From Marsupella aquatica (taxonomy: Eukaryota > Marchantiophyta), in assembly GCA_973895155.1 (NCBI GenBank), contig OZ316891.1, forward strand, positions 28,086,001 through 28,150,000: 64,000 nucleotides of DNA, in the 5' to 3' direction. The notes beneath the pieces were generated by a model. The model did no database searches and was not told the DNA's origin. It saw nothing but the letters and a program-made list of their open reading frames with translations. The translations under genes were made by a program, and so were the position numbers. This document shows, piece by piece, positions 34,924 through 47,377 of the stretch (the stretch's first letter is position 1; each line of letters opens with the position of its first letter).

Positions 34924-37420
34924 TATGAGCTCATTATGAAATTTCTCCTCTGCTTCACTTCAAAACATTTAAGACAAAAATCACCTAAAGTTTTCTAAGA
35001 TCATGTTACCAGAACATTAATATGGGCAAGGAAAGCCCCTCCAAACTCATGCTGAACCTCTCATTTTTGGTTACTATGGTACACCACTCCCTGTAACCAA
35101 GATTTTACTGTATCCTACTTAGTGTCCTTATTGCTTTTTCTCTTAGTGAGTTTTGGGGCATTTATGAATAGGATAATGTCCTGGTTAGAGGGCATTATGA
35201 GATATAATGCCAGTAACTAGGACATTAATGTGCCTAAAAACTTGAGTGATTTTTTGATAGGTCAAATTGGTCAAAGGGCCTGAAATTGGTCAAAGGCATG
35301 AAAGAAGTTAAAAACAAATCTTGTGATTTTGATACAGGTTATTATGTTAGAGGCTGTATGGGAAATTAATGAATACAAAGAGAAAAATCAAGAAAGTCTT
35401 TAGGAAGAAACAATGCTTCGTCATGATTATTTTTCCAAATTGTATGTACCAAAATAGAAAGGGAAAACCTAAAAGGAATACCTAGAGTACGTTTGTGTCC
35501 TGGGGATAAGCAAATAGGAGTTAGAGCCCAAGGAGAGGTCAAACCTGATAAGCATTCAAAAAGTAGTACTCTACACACGTTCCACTCGTTTTGTCAATTG
35601 CAAGTAATACGCTTAACTAGATCTTCTAAATCTAGCCTGAGGTACCTCCTTCTGGCTTTTTAGATTTCAAAATTGGGACAAAAAATTGTAGGACCTATTT
35701 GTATGACCAACTTAGTAGAGTGAATACATAGGCCATAATTTTGTTAGTAGCATACATTCTTCATATTTAGATGGGCATGGGAGCCTGTACAGCAAGCTAA
35801 TCCTTTGCATATAAGCCTGGGTACAACAAGCCCTTCCTGAGCAGACGCATGTATTTGAGGGACTTACTACTTCTTGAATGCTCATTCTGGTGTGCTTTTT
35901 GGCAAATATGTAGAGATAGAGAATACCTGAATTGTAAGTGCACTAGTAGTACCAGTGAACCGAAGGTGAACATAATCCGCAGCAATAACACACAGCTGTA
36001 TTCCATGAAATGAAATAATTAAAGCTATAAAATCCACAAGCATAACATAAACCAGGCAAATGTGACATGGGTTTTAGTGGGTGGATATGTGCTCAAAGCT
36101 TGACACCAAACATGGTATACAACTCTTAGAGTGAAAGGACCAAAATGAGGGGCCCAAAAGTGTTATTTTGCATTGTTGTGAGGTGTCTCTCACTCTATGG
36201 TATGATAATAGGCAAGTTCAACATTCGTGGCTCACAAATGGATGGAATGGATGTTTCCAATGTGACTCTTTGTTGCTCAGTAAAGAAATCAAATCAAGGC
36301 ATGAGGTTGTATCTCTTCACATTTTTTAATGTTACCTAGGGTGCCCAGATGCATGTTAGAGTCCTAGCAACCCTAGCTGGGCTAGTATTCATTGCAACAA
36401 GTGAGGTTCTGAGTTCAATATCCACATAAGTGGAGAGTTTAGTCAACATCAATCATCTAGCAAGTGTATCTTCTAAGTTCAAGCTCCATAAGTTGACCAA
36501 CTTTTGCACAAACCCCCATACCCAAGTGCGGTTCACCAAAGCACTTAGCTTTGCCTACAAAAGAATGACACTTTAAAAATTGGAGCTCATTCTCTTATCA
36601 CCTAAATGGGAAAAGACAAGCACACAAACAATATCTAAGAGTGCCATACCCACATGTAGAAAAATTGGAGGTCACTTTCTGTCACCTCTATGGAAATAGG
36701 CAGGCTGCCCAACATCTAAGAGTGAGACCCAAGAAGTTGTAATAAATAAGTTTCCCAATAACATGAACCTGGATACATCTACTATAAACTTCAAAACAAA
36801 ATTTGAAGGTCACTATCTTATCATCTAAATAGAACTTTCCCAACTACCTATATGGAATCTATGGAAACATGCAGGCTGGCTAGCATTTAAGAGGTCGTAA
36901 TAGTTAAGCTTTCTAAACTGTCAACCTGGATATACTCTTTTTGACATTTTGGGAAAAGGACCTAAAAGATTGTATGTAATAAATAAGTTTCCTAAGTCAA
37001 CCTAACAATATCTATTCGAAATTTTGGAATGTGATATATAAGTTTCTTAAGAACAGACAACCTGAATATATCTATTCGACACTTGGGAAAAATTGAAGGT
37101 CACTTTATTATCACCTGAATGGAATTGGGGAAAAAGTGAAGGTTAGTCTGTTATCAGCAAAATGGAACTGGGGCATACATTATCTTCGAGTGAGACACAA
37201 GGGACTCAAGGGTTGTGATTAGTAAATAAGTTTCCATGAAGGGTTCACCTCTATGGCTCTATCTATCTCTTTGCTGATGTGGGCAGATTTGGGCTTGACA
37301 CACACACATCACTCATTCTTTTCCGGCCGTTTAGACTTGCTTTTCACTTTGGTTCATTTCTTCAAATCTAATTAATAAAGTGCAAATCCGAAGCTAGTCT
37401 TTGGGTCTACTGTCTAGAGT
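34924..37420. other. Gene-free interval
   Basis: No gene was recognised. Around 36365-36430 on the plus strand there is a GAGTTCAATATCC B-box-like word, 40 bases after a CTAGCTGGGCTAG segment that could be a degenerate A box. A decayed SINE is possible but unproven. Segments sharing GGTCACTTT(C/A)TTATCACCT(A/G)AATGGAA recur at 36585, 36815, 37095 and 37140, indicating a local degenerate repeat. Confidence 0.4.
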
Positions 37421-37857
37421 GAAACCTCTACTGTCTAGAGTGGAGCGCTGGTGATTGAATTCAATATGAGGGTCTTTTCTAATTTCTAGGTGGATATCTA
37501 TGTCTCCAAATGACAGGCTATATTTTGGGTTAGCTTGATTATTGATGAGGAGAAAATCCCTCAACTAAAGCTCATCTCACTAGCCTGATTACCCATGAGG
37601 AGAAAAGCTCAACTAGGCTTACTATGCTAAACTCACTAGCCTGATTACCCATGTTTTAGTGTTCATCTTGGCCCCATCCCAGTTTTTCTCTGCTCCATCA
37701 GTTTTAGTTAATAGTTGAGGGTTTTTCTCCTCATCGGTAATCAAGCTAACCCAAAATATAGCCCATCATGTGGAGACATAGAAATCCACCTAGAAATTAG
37801 AAAAGGCCCTCATATTGAATTCAATCACCAGCGCTTCACTCTAGACAGTAGAGACTT
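37421..37857. repeat. Long inverted repeat, about 148-bp arms
   Basis: The left arm (37421-37568) and right arm (37705-37857) are nearly perfect reverse complements, with anchors TGATTGAATTCAATATGAGG, TTTCTAATTTCTAGGTGGAT and CTATATTTTGGGTTAGCTTG. The spacer of about 136 bp contains a direct repeat of CTCACTAGCCTGATTACCCATG. The outer ends carry the CTGTCTAGAGTG motif found elsewhere in the window. A foldback-type transposon or an inverted duplication of one is the simplest reading. If transcribed it would form a long hairpin. No coding content. Confidence 0.9.
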
Positions 37858-39782
37858 TCTTTGACCTCTATTCTTCCAAAATGATGTGTTGTCATACCTA
37901 CCTTCAAGATCTCAAATCATATCCAGAATCTTGTGACATGTGGTGAAATCTCTGACATAGATGGGAGTAGAGGTTAGGATAGAGGACTCTCTCCTAACTG
38001 CCATTTTTACCAAATATGGAGGTCAAAGGTTATGAAAATGGAGACTGGCTGCCATTTATCTAGGGAGAGGGGCCACCAGTGAAAAGCCATCTCTCCAAAC
38101 TCAACCCCTTAATCTTACTTTTTGAAGTTACAAGTGCATTTGACCATGCCTGTGGAGATCTCTAGGCCTAGTCTTACTATAAAAGCAGCAACTGAAACCT
38201 ACTCTTAAGGGCCTAGGTTTAGAGTGAAACCTCTAGACAATAATTTCCAATACAAATAAAACTGATAATGAGATTCAATAATGTCAAAATTTTAAATGAG
38301 TATGGACAAAAGTGATATTGACACTAAATAAAGATAAAATTGAAATGAGGGTGAACTAAAAACAAGGATGGGACAAAACCTAACCAAAATAACATATAAA
38401 ATTTATTGTGCCAGTCATCTATTTACATTCAAGGAACGGTCATGGGGCTAGTTTAGCCGAAAGTCAGGGGTGCTTCTCCACTTTCGGAGTTTATGCCACT
38501 CGGTTAGTCTTTCCGTCTTTCGAGGAACAGTTCTCCGGCCGAGTGTCCTTCCTGTGGGGGGCTCTAAAAGTTGACGAGTGAGTATTATTTGCGAGGGTCC
38601 GTGTGGGACCTCTTTGCTTCCTTTGCTTCCTTTGCTTCCTTTTGAAACAACGTGAACCTTTTCAGTGTAGCAGTGGTTCGGGTCGGACTACACTACTACA
38701 GTACAATGCACAATGCAGCGGTGATGGTGCGGTGATGGACTGATGGTGCGGTGATGGACTGATGGTGCGGTGATGGTGGTAGTAGTAGTAGTAGTAGAAG
38801 TAGTTCAGTAGCTCTGTGGGGCCTCCACCCTCTAGCTCCCGTCCTCTGCTCTCCTCCGTCACTTTTGCTTCTCTCAGCCAGCCGCCACTGCCTAAAAGCA
38901 GGAATTCGTTCGATGGGTATGGTGGATTCATTGACCTTATTAGTTTTTCTTTTCGATTCCTTTTCAGGTTTGGCATTTTGTTCTGGATTGCCTTTGACTG
39001 GAGCCGAGCTATAGCGTATCTTACAAACCAGAGAGCATCTGCTGCTGAGGGAGCCGCTGTCTGTTTGCGACCGCTATTTGTTTGCGACTTTTTTTCTTCT
39101 CTCCGACCAGTGTCCTCTTTGCAGATAGAGTCGGTTCACTTTGTGGACCTTTCCTCCCTCCACTAAGAGAGAGAAGATAAATCCTTCCGAGCCGCGGAGG
39201 GAGGAGACGGCACGTAAACATTCCAAATAATCTATTTACTCGAGACGTTCATCCGTTGAGATGCCTCACTACAGGGCCATGTGATCTCCTTTCTGTGGAG
39301 GACTTCGATTTCTTTCTTCATTCCATACACAAGCATTCCATACACGCGATTGGGTTTATGAGCTACCCGTCACACCAAGATAGTCTGGTGTGTTTGTGGT
39401 CTGCATGCCCAACAGGTCTGATCGAACCGCTGGATTCGACGACGATGGAGTTTCCTAAATGATAGAGGTTGTGATTGCCAAGTCTCGCGCTGTTGATTCT
39501 GGTGCTGGTGCTCTGCTTGACGTTGGGTCAAGAGAGGGATTTCTTGTCACAAACGTCGCAGCTGGGGGAACGTTCAAGAAGCAGGATTAGAATATTTTCT
39601 TCAACCTTAGATGGTGGATGGTGCGCATGATTATAAGTTTGCTGTGATATGTATTTGTAGACGAGGGAATTCATTTAACTATTTTTTCAACTTGAGATGG
39701 TCGACGGTGCGCATGGATAGCTCGCTGTGATCTACCTGTAGACCAGGGAGGGAAATTCTATTTCAATTCTGTTGTGGTGAGG
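37858..39782 (+). other. Upstream region and probable 5' leader of the gene at 39783
   Basis: The sequence becomes GC-richer from about 38450. It contains a 9-bp CTTTGCTTC repeat (about 38612-38640), a 20-bp minisatellite of GGTGATGGACTGATGGTGC (about 38720-38778), and a (GTA)n run (about 38778-38800). These simple repeats are common near plant transcription starts. Open frames here (38816-39166 plus, 38662-38976 minus) lack domains and overlap low-complexity DNA, so they are not annotated. An intron in the leader is possible. Confidence 0.4.
38720..38800. repeat. Minisatellite and GTA microsatellite
   Basis: Three tandem GGTGATGGACTGATGGTGC-type units run into five or more GTA triplets. About 1 kb upstream of the disordered-protein ATG. 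Confidence 0.85.
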
Positions 39783-41384
39783 ATGTTTACGACCTCCCAC
39801 ATGGATAGCAGGCTGGGCTATCTGGGGCACGCCGACGACGCAGAGGTGGATGCCCTGCTCTCTCAACTAAGTGATGACAACCTCCTCAAGCTGAAAGTGA
39901 ACACTCACAACACCTCCAGCCGGGTGGGCTTCGAGTACCCCTCGTTCACGGATGGATGGGTGGATGAAGATGCCACAGAGGCGCTGGACACACAGCTCAG
40001 CTCTCGATTTTCCAGTTTGAAGCGCCCCATACCTCCTGCTGCAAAGACAAAGGGCAAAGATTCGATGAAGGTTGGGGGCAAGATGGGCTCCAATTCAGAC
40101 AGAGCGGTGCTGGGTGGCAAGAAGGTCGTCAACAGCAGAGATAAACCTATCTTTGGGAGCAACAATAGCAGCAGAGAATCAGAATTGTTTGATAGGACGG
40201 GGAGAGATTCGGATGTGATGGGATGGAAGGGAAGCGAGGGGGAGGATTCCAACAAGAGGTTGTCCAGCAGGCCATCCTCCAGAACCTCGTCCAGGAGGAG
40301 GGAGGAGGATGGGAGCAGTAGTAGGTGGCAGCAGCACCCAATTAAAAGGGATGCGTCACGAAGTTCGTCTCAGAGAACGGAATTTTTTTCCTTCAGATCG
40401 GATGATCTTCCGGTAGTGGCAGATGAGGATGATGAAGACCCGGATAGCATAGATGGTGTTCTTAACGAGCGTTTCCGGGCTCTGAAGGCCACTCCTGCTT
40501 CATCGAGGAGATCATCAACACCAACCTCCACCGGGAATCTTGACTTGGACGCTCTCATTCAAATCTCAGGCCAACTCTCTACCAATGACTATGAGAGCTA
40601 TGGGTCGTCTTTCTCCACACCAGCCTCTCCTTCTCCTTCTGCAAATCTGCTGGGACGCTCCAAGTCAAGATCGTCTCCTCGTGTCATGACCAATTCGGTC
40701 GCCACTACCTGTCATTGCTCTACTCCTTCTCCCCTAAAGCTCTTGAAGCAGGTCGGCTCCAAGAGCTTCCCATCCAAGCAGCAGCTTTCCCCTGGATCTC
40801 TGCCTCCGTTGTCCCCAGCCCCTCGTTCCTCGCCCCCCTCTGTGAAGAAGGCAGGGAGACAGTACAAGGTGGAAGGGTTTGGAAATTCCAAGCTAGCTGG
40901 TAAGGGCAATGATACGACTGTTATGGAAAAGAACGAAAAGACGGAAGAGAACGAGAGGAAGAGCAGCAACGAGGACAGAAATTACACCAGTCCATCTACG
41001 ATTAAGGAGATGAGGAGATTACTTTCTTCTGTGGCCGACAGAGTTGGCTTGGAGAGGAGCAGGGTATCATCTGCAGTGGACGATGAGTTGTTCCCGGGGG
41101 AGGACTTGAATGTCTGGTCAGTGACGGATGAGGAGCAGGAATTTGCGAGGGCGTCTACAGAGGAAGAGAAGGTGAATCGTGAGGCAGAGCGAGTGGTTGA
41201 GTGGGCCAAAGATGCAGCTCGTCTGGGGAACGATGAATCAGACATAGATAGTGAAGTAGACGACCTAGAATTAGATGAGGAGGATGATGTGGAGAACTTT
41301 AACGCAACGAAGCCTTCAAAGAAAGAGACACCGAAGAAGAAGGGCGTTAAAGTGGCACCCAAGAAGAAATGGGGTCTGTTCTAG
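39783..41384 (+). CDS. Conserved-looking Ser-rich acidic protein of unknown function
   Basis: An intact single-exon frame of 533 residues. The in-frame start at 39774 is GTG; the first ATG is at 39783, and a second ATG (39801, MDSRLGYL) is also possible. The N-terminal 40 residues (DDAEVDALLSQLSDDNLLKL) and a C-terminal block near residues 405-460 (a predicted helix MRRLLSSVADRVGLE, then FPGEDLNVWSVTDEEQEF) look structured. Between them are Ser/Arg/Pro-rich tracts (repeated SSR, SPS, SSP) and acidic runs such as DEDDEDPD, typical of disorder. The tail is Lys-rich (KKETPKKK) after an acidic stretch, ending KKWGLF. No membrane segment. Plants have proteins of this general build, but I cannot name a family. 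The long, clean frame supports a real gene. Confidence 0.75.
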   Translation: MFTTSHMDSRLGYLGHADDAEVDALLSQLSDDNLLKLKVNTHNTSSRVGFEYPSFTDGWVDEDATEALDTQLSSRFSSLKRPIPPAAKTKGKDSMKVGGKMGSNSDRAVLGGKKVVNSRDKPIFGSNNSSRESELFDRTGRDSDVMGWKGSEGEDSNKRLSSRPSSRTSSRRREEDGSSSRWQQHPIKRDASRSSSQRTEFFSFRSDDLPVVADEDDEDPDSIDGVLNERFRALKATPASSRRSSTPTSTGNLDLDALIQISGQLSTNDYESYGSSFSTPASPSPSANLLGRSKSRSSPRVMTNSVATTCHCSTPSPLKLLKQVGSKSFPSKQQLSPGSLPPLSPAPRSSPPSVKKAGRQYKVEGFGNSKLAGKGNDTTVMEKNEKTEENERKSSNEDRNYTSPSTIKEMRRLLSSVADRVGLERSRVSSAVDDELFPGEDLNVWSVTDEEQEFARASTEEEKVNREAERVVEWAKDAARLGNDESDIDSEVDDLELDEEDDVENFNATKPSKKETPKKKGVKVAPKKKWGLF

Positions 41385-42377
41385 CTGCTCAGTAGACTCA
41401 TAATTTATACAGCATCTGTCATGGTTACTCTACATGGCCAATTGGAATCATCGAGTAATCATGGTTGGTTGTTCACCTCTATTACTTTGAATATTTTCTC
41501 TCTAGTATGCAAGCAAGTCCATACCAAAGTTGTCAGCTGGAAGGGCTCAAGGAGCTGTGAATTAAGACACAGTAGGTGTCTTCGGAGCCGTTGCTAGGAT
41601 CTTCTGTTGCACACAATTGCGACCCCACTTTGCCACCTCTGCAGAATAAGCATGAGGTGATGACATGGGATCAATTGAGAGCCACAATTGAGAGCAATGG
41701 CTCTCACATCCTTGGATCTTGAGAGGTTGGAAGAAACCGGTGCTGAGCAAATCGATGAGGCATGTGGAAGAGGGCACCGATCTGAAAACCTGAGATCGGA
41801 GTCTTGCCTCTTGAAACATCTTGGTCTTCGCATTGAAGCAATTTTCCACGGACATGGTTAATCTACCCCACGAATGTTGCAGTGGGCTGAAACCATAGGA
41901 ATTCGCTCTACTGTATTTTTGGTCGACAAAGAATAGAGTAGGATTGTCCCGTTGTACAGTTCACTTTAGTGTAGTTTAGCTCGGGAGATGGGAGAAGGTC
42001 TGCTTTGCCGAAGAGATGGTCGTTTCCTTCCTAATGCAGAGGGAAGATAGCAATAAGTGAACCGTTTGAATCAAGCAGTGAGGAAGCTTGTCACATTTGC
42101 GTAATGTTATCGCTCTCTCATAGATGGAACGGAAGTTTACAAGATGATGCCAGGAGAAGAGGCATAAGAGACTTCGTTCTTTTTTTCTCTACGAATCTAA
42201 TAAACTTGGTTAGCTCGCGATCACGGAGCTTTACGGAAGGTTCATTGCGATGATCCACTTTCGCCAATTGCTAAGCGCTGGTTGGTTTTAGTGTCCTACC
42301 TCTTGATACTTCAATCTCGTTCCTTGTTGCAAATTGTTAGCTTCTGTGCCAAAACGTGATCTTATGGGTTTAATCAT

Positions 42378-42404
42378 TCTTCTCTTCTCTTCTCTTCTCT
42401 TCTC
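42378..42404. repeat. (TCTTC)n microsatellite
   Basis: Five tandem copies of a CTTCT pentamer followed by a T-rich tail. Confidence 0.85.
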
Positions 42405-43739
42405 GTTTTTCTCGTGTGTTCTGGGGAGGGATCAGGGAGTGAGACGACCATATTGCAATCCATCCACTCCCCTGGTAGACCCCATTGGACGCTGGACCAC
42501 CGACCTGTAATATATTATTGGAATGGCGGGAAGTTTGTGTCCCCTTAAAGAACTATGAGCTTTCATTTAATTTAATTTCCTTTCTTGCAGGCAAAACTGT
42601 AAATGCCACATACTAGAATTGCAAATTCTGAAAGTTCACACGAAATAGTTCATAAGCACACGCCGGTTTCTCTATCTGGTCATCTCTCTGAGAATCTGAC
42701 CTGCATTAGAATTCGTGCCACTCCATGCCCGGGACTCCATGACTGCAATTTCTGTTTCAGACCACACAGTAACAAACTGACCCGCCTTCCTGACGAAAAG
42801 TCGTACAATAAATGGGTGCCCTCTGATGTTGGACTTCCTCATCATCACGAGGTCTGCTTTTCAGAAACTCTCGGGATGGTCTCCTTCTTGCCAGACCAAA
42901 CTTGTTTATACCGGTAAATTCCGTCTATGGGTCCCAAACTCTCAAAGCTTCGAATTCTACCATGTTACCTACAGTCTCCATCCTTTCGATCGGCTAATAA
43001 CTCCTGTACACTAAAAGCACTGCTTTTTAGACCCAAAACTCATCAGCGTTCTCAGTGGATACCATTCTAAAGAGGACATTAGATGGTGGAGGTCCTGTAG
43101 ATGTTTGGCAAGGAGCATCGCCTTCAGATAGATTTGTGAGAGCCTGATTATGGGGAGTTCATATCCGGCACAGGAACCATCATAACTTCTGTCAACACGC
43201 TTGTCTGCCATGATTATGTGTAAGAGCACCCTGCAGATTGGAACTATCATAAAATTCTCCTACCGCGATTGTCTGCCACATGTGCTACAGCTGCTGTCAA
43301 TCGAAAAACCTGCTGATCGAAACGAGTCTGCTCACAGACTCGAAGAGAGCTCCAGTCAGTCTCTGTCAATGTCTGCCTTTTGAAAAAACTCTATGGATGT
43401 TTGTCCTCTCTAGGCACAAAGCTTACTGACTCTTCAAATCTATCAGAGTGCTGTGGCTCCCCTGTTCCGATCAATTGCTACTTGCCAGCAACATCCATGT
43501 TTCCACTTTTATAAAAGGCATTCTATGATGCTTGCAAACATTAATTTTTGACAGCCAGGAGAGCATGGTTAGCTAGACACTACCCTCCGGTGTTGTGCTA
43601 AAAGATGGGTGTGTTTAGGTCTCCATGAGATTTTTTATTTTTTTTCAAACACAGCTTCATTAACACAACCTCCGCACTACCCTCGGGCATTGTGTTTTAA
43701 ATAATGACTGTGTGTTTGGGTTGGACACTCTGCTCGAGA

Positions 43740-43990
43740 TTTGACCCTAAACTGCATTACATTGAACACAAATAGTAAAAACTTCAAGAATAATATGACC
43801 ATGCCAATATTCAAACATAATTTCAATATTTGAAACAATGCTCATTTTCAAACACAACACCCTGCAAATATAAAAATTGAAAAAACATAGTCAAAACTCT
43901 AATACAATGCCCATGACACACTATTCAAATAGAACACCCCATGGCCCACTATTTGAACACAAAGTCATGACTTTGTGTTTGGGGGAAGAC
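43740..43990. repeat. Dispersed repeat, copy A (A-rich, CACTATTCAAATAGA family)
   Basis: It shares order and wording with 58920-59180: GATTT(T)TGAC(C/A)CTAAACT, CATTGA(A/G)CACAAA, ATTTGA(A)ACA, CAATGCCC, ATTCAAATAGA(A/G)(C/T)(A/G)CCCCAT and TGTCCACTATT(T/C)G. The copies lie in the same orientation about 15 kb apart. No coding content or ends were identified. Confidence 0.65.
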
Positions 43991-44374
43991 AGAAGTATAT
44001 ATTAATGTCTTCTTATTTCGGACCCCACTAGAGGTCCCTTCCAAAATTCCTGGCACCACAGCATGACACGTCAACAACAACCGCAACAAACAAGACTTGT
44101 CGGTTTTGTGAATCAAACTTGTAGTTTTCATTCGTGTTTGTGTCAATTTGGGTGTCAATTTTGGGACGCCGTGCCGTAAAAAGAAAAGTAAAAACATTGA
44201 AAATGCAAAGAGCAAGATGATAAAAACTATCACTATGTAACCGTTTTAGTTACATTTCCAATTTTAAAACTTAAATTCAAAGATTTATAAAAAGTATTTT
44301 TCATATAATAAATAATGACTAATAACTAACTTGATAACTTCCTTGTTAAACCGCAACTCCCGGTATGTAACGAC

Positions 44375-44674
44375 TGTTAAGGATTGCTCTTAGTCTTGTG
44401 ACTCAAAGGTTACGGCACTTAGGTTAGTCGTGTGTGACCTTGTATATACCAGGGCTAGTGTAAGCCGCTGGTGGTGTGGTGCTTACTCATTGTAACGGAG
44501 CAACTTGAGAAAGAGGGAGAGCATGTGTGTTTGTCTACTCTTGAAATAAAGCTTGAGTGTTCGTGTGGTCGTAGCCTTGGAGAAGAGGTGAACCACGTAG
44601 AGATTGTGTCGACTATGTGTGCATGGAATGAGTCATGGTTGTATGGTCATTACGAATGACGTCTTAGTTCAACA
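44375..44674 (+). mobile_element. Solo LTR, related but divergent subfamily
   Basis: 300 bp from TGTTAAGG to GTTCAACA, flanked by perfect ACGAC duplications (44370-44374 and 44675-44679). It resembles the copia LTRs at 25.1 and 47.0 kb in scattered words (TCTTGTGACTCA, CCAGGGCT, GTGAACCACGTA, TTGTGTCGACTA) but is about 44 bp shorter and clearly diverged. It is therefore a separate subfamily that inserted independently. Confidence 0.88.
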
Positions 44675-47033
44675 ACGACCTCTTGTATTGTACGGCCATT
44701 AATGCTGGGAAGAGCACATAGAAACCCAGGATCAGGGAGGAGGAATGGCTGGAATCTTGAAAGTTCATCAAATTTTATACTCAAAACTATTTACTCATTC
44801 TCAAAACAAAAAATACCCAGTCGTAGATCTCATTGAGATCTTTCTTTTGCACCCTAGATCGCCTTCTAACATGGATGAATAAGATTTCTAGAGGCATTAC
44901 AAAATGGACGGCAAAGATCGTAAAATCAACAAAATCGATGGCTAGGAAGGCTTGGATTTGTTTAATTTTTCATTTGAAAAATATTAACCCATTTGCAAAA
45001 CGGACAGAACCCATCCATAGATCTATTTGAGATCTTTCTTTTGAGCCATAGATTGGCCATTATGATGGACGGACGAGATTTCTGGAGATAAGAAATGGAG
45101 ACGGCTCACATCGACTCTTCCCCCTGATTTTATTAGCCAAGGGGTCCACGAACTAATTTTTTGCTGACTTTTATATTTCTAGTGTATTTCTAATACTAAT
45201 TAACTAGCCAAAAGAGGAATCCCCAAACTGGGTATTGCTAACCAGGTTTTGGCTAGCTAGGGACTAACTTTGCTACCTAGTGGATTTTTTGTTACTCATA
45301 TTATGAAAAAATTACTGTTTGCTTGCAGGTAATTACCCCTTTTACAATGACACTGCCCACCCTAGTCTTTGATCACGAACAATTATTTTCACTTGTTTCC
45401 AGACTTTCTGGGGTGGCCATTTTAATTTCCTCCAGGCTACATTTTTGGTATTCTGCTTGTACCTAGCCCAAACATGTGTTCTCTTGTACCTAGCCAAAAC
45501 ATGTGTTCTCTGCCTACTTCAACCAAAATACCATTTTCGTGCGGCATTTTGCCCCATAGAAAGTTTTGTAGGCTATCCTGTCTGGACGTTGATTTCCTTC
45601 ACATTTCCCAAACCCCACCATTTCTGGAACTCTCATTTTTGTGAGAGACCCCAACTTTTTTATTTGTATTTTACTTTTGCATTTTCTTAATTACAGTAGC
45701 CCAAATGCCTGTGGGCGGGCTCCAGTATTGAGACTCCAATGTCAGTCCCTACTCAAAAGTATAGTCTAAATAAATAGCAAAAAATTGTGTTACCAGAGAA
45801 ATATTGCTTATGGTTTCAATCTAAAATCCCAAATTACAGTATAAATTGTCAGCATTAATGATTTTGGAAATTTGTGTCTAAAGATGGTATGAGAGATACT
45901 GCACTGGAGATACTACCTTGCCAACAAAATCCATCTTCCACTTGTACAAGACCATTGTCAGGATCAGGACTGACAGTTTTACCCTCCTCTGTTCCTCACT
46001 TGGGAGACTGCTAGTGAGTCGTGCTACTTCAAAATAAAGCTAATTGCCACTATGTTATTCAAATTACACTAGCTCATTCAAGTGTCTTGCAGAAATGGAT
46101 GTCGTGACAAAATTGCTGTACTCACAATAATTGTGGTTTGCAGAAATGTTGAAAGATTGCAAGTGATGTTGGGGATGGAAGGCACATGTCAATAGTAGAA
46201 AATACCGCAATTGTGCCCAGAGTAAGGACTAGGGTATGACTTTATTACTACTCCAATCTGCAAATAGTCATTCGTATGACACCAAGTCAAAAGTTTGCCG
46301 CTCAACCAAAGTGGTCACTAAATGACTCCAAAGGAAGTCACTACCAGTTAAGTCATTAGAGACTACCAAAGTGATGAATATGGACTATAATGTCATACCT
46401 CTTCTTTGTCATGTACATGTGTGAACTAGTTGTAATTATAGACTAGCAATGTAATAAAGATTGACTACAAAAGTCAGACCTCTTCTTTGTCATGGACGTG
46501 TGTGGTTTAATCATTTATTATTTTGCATCAGTGAGACCATGCAGCAAGCGCTACCATGGAAATATCACCCACTTCCAAATTCACGTATTAAGCTGATCAC
46601 TCTTGTGGAAATTCCTATTTGCAAACTTCACTGACTATGGAAAGAGTGAATGGCTTTTGGTAAGCGAGTACTACAAGTAGAATACAGAAGGATGACCCTG
46701 GGATGGAAATAGGGAATGAGAGATATTCAAACTGTAGTTTATACGGTCATATTTCCCTTCTTAAGATTCATATAATTGAGAAGAGGAGTAGGAAGTCCTG
46801 GCGTGCCAGTTCCATGGCTCACCGGTGGTGCCCGCGGCGGTGCCATTGTCACCGTCCATGGACGATGGGCCATAACTCAAGATACATAAGTGATCTCAAT
46901 GAGCTAGCGGGTGCATTGCATTACAAACAACAATGACTACCAAGGGGAGCCAGTCTGTAGCTGAACTCCAGGTCAGGGTCAATGAACTACATTTGGGGTC
47001 CCTCTATTTTTGGCTTAGAGAAAGAATGGGATC
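44675..47033. other. Gene-free interval with a local direct repeat
   Basis: A segment of about 90 bp containing GAGATCTTTCTTTTG, (C/T)ATGGA(T/C)G(A/G)A and GAGATTTCT(A/G)GAG occurs at 44815-44895 and at 45010-45085. No gene was recognised elsewhere. Confidence 0.5.
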
Positions 47034-47377
47034 TGTTAGATATTGTTCTAGTCTTGTGACTCATGAGCTAACCACAGTTAGTCTAACTCGGGTTAGGACT
47101 TAGCTAATGTTAGCGGTAGTGTTGTTGTGCATATAGCCAGGGCTGATGCTAGACCTTGGTGGAACTTAGGCTCATTGTTACGGAGCTAGTTGAGAGATAG
47201 GGAGAGCTTGTGCTGTGGATGCTTGGTATGTCCTTTCGACCTAGAGTGCAGTAAAGCTCTTGTGTGTTCTCGTTGACGTAGCCTCATGTGGAGGTGAACC
47301 ACATATCTCTCTGTGTCGACTCTTGTGCGTTGGATGGTTCATGGGCTTGCCATTGCGAATGTCGTCTATGCTCAACA
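47034..47377 (+). mobile_element. Solo LTR of the copia family
   Basis: 344 bp from TGTTAGATATTG to CTCAACA with perfect GGATC duplications at 47029-47033 and 47378-47382. It closely matches the solo LTR at 25081 and both LTRs of the element at 2532-6773. No internal sequence is attached. The intact duplication suggests a more recent insertion than the copy at 25.1 kb. Confidence 0.92.

Larger units (their letters stand above)
41385..44374. other. 3' flank and gene-free interval
   Basis: It begins with the 3' untranslated region of the disordered-protein gene. A TCTTC microsatellite lies at about 42378-42404. Short frames at 41562-41855 (minus) and 42603-42917 (plus) have no recognised domain. 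A repeat of CACTATT-CAAATAGA type at 43730-43990 is shared with 58920-59180. Confidence 0.5.

Noticed and set aside
36365-36545. Possible decayed SINE with GAGTTCAATATCC
   Set aside because: The A box is poor and no A-tail or flanking duplication is evident; mentioned only in the interval note.
39905-41362. Several antisense frames of 60-126 codons
   Set aside because: They are shadows of the biased codon use of the plus-strand 533-codon gene; the products are Ser/Leu-rich without domains.
41562-41855. 97-codon minus-strand frame after the disordered-protein gene
   Set aside because: It lacks a recognised domain or splice partner and overlaps the probable 3' untranslated region.
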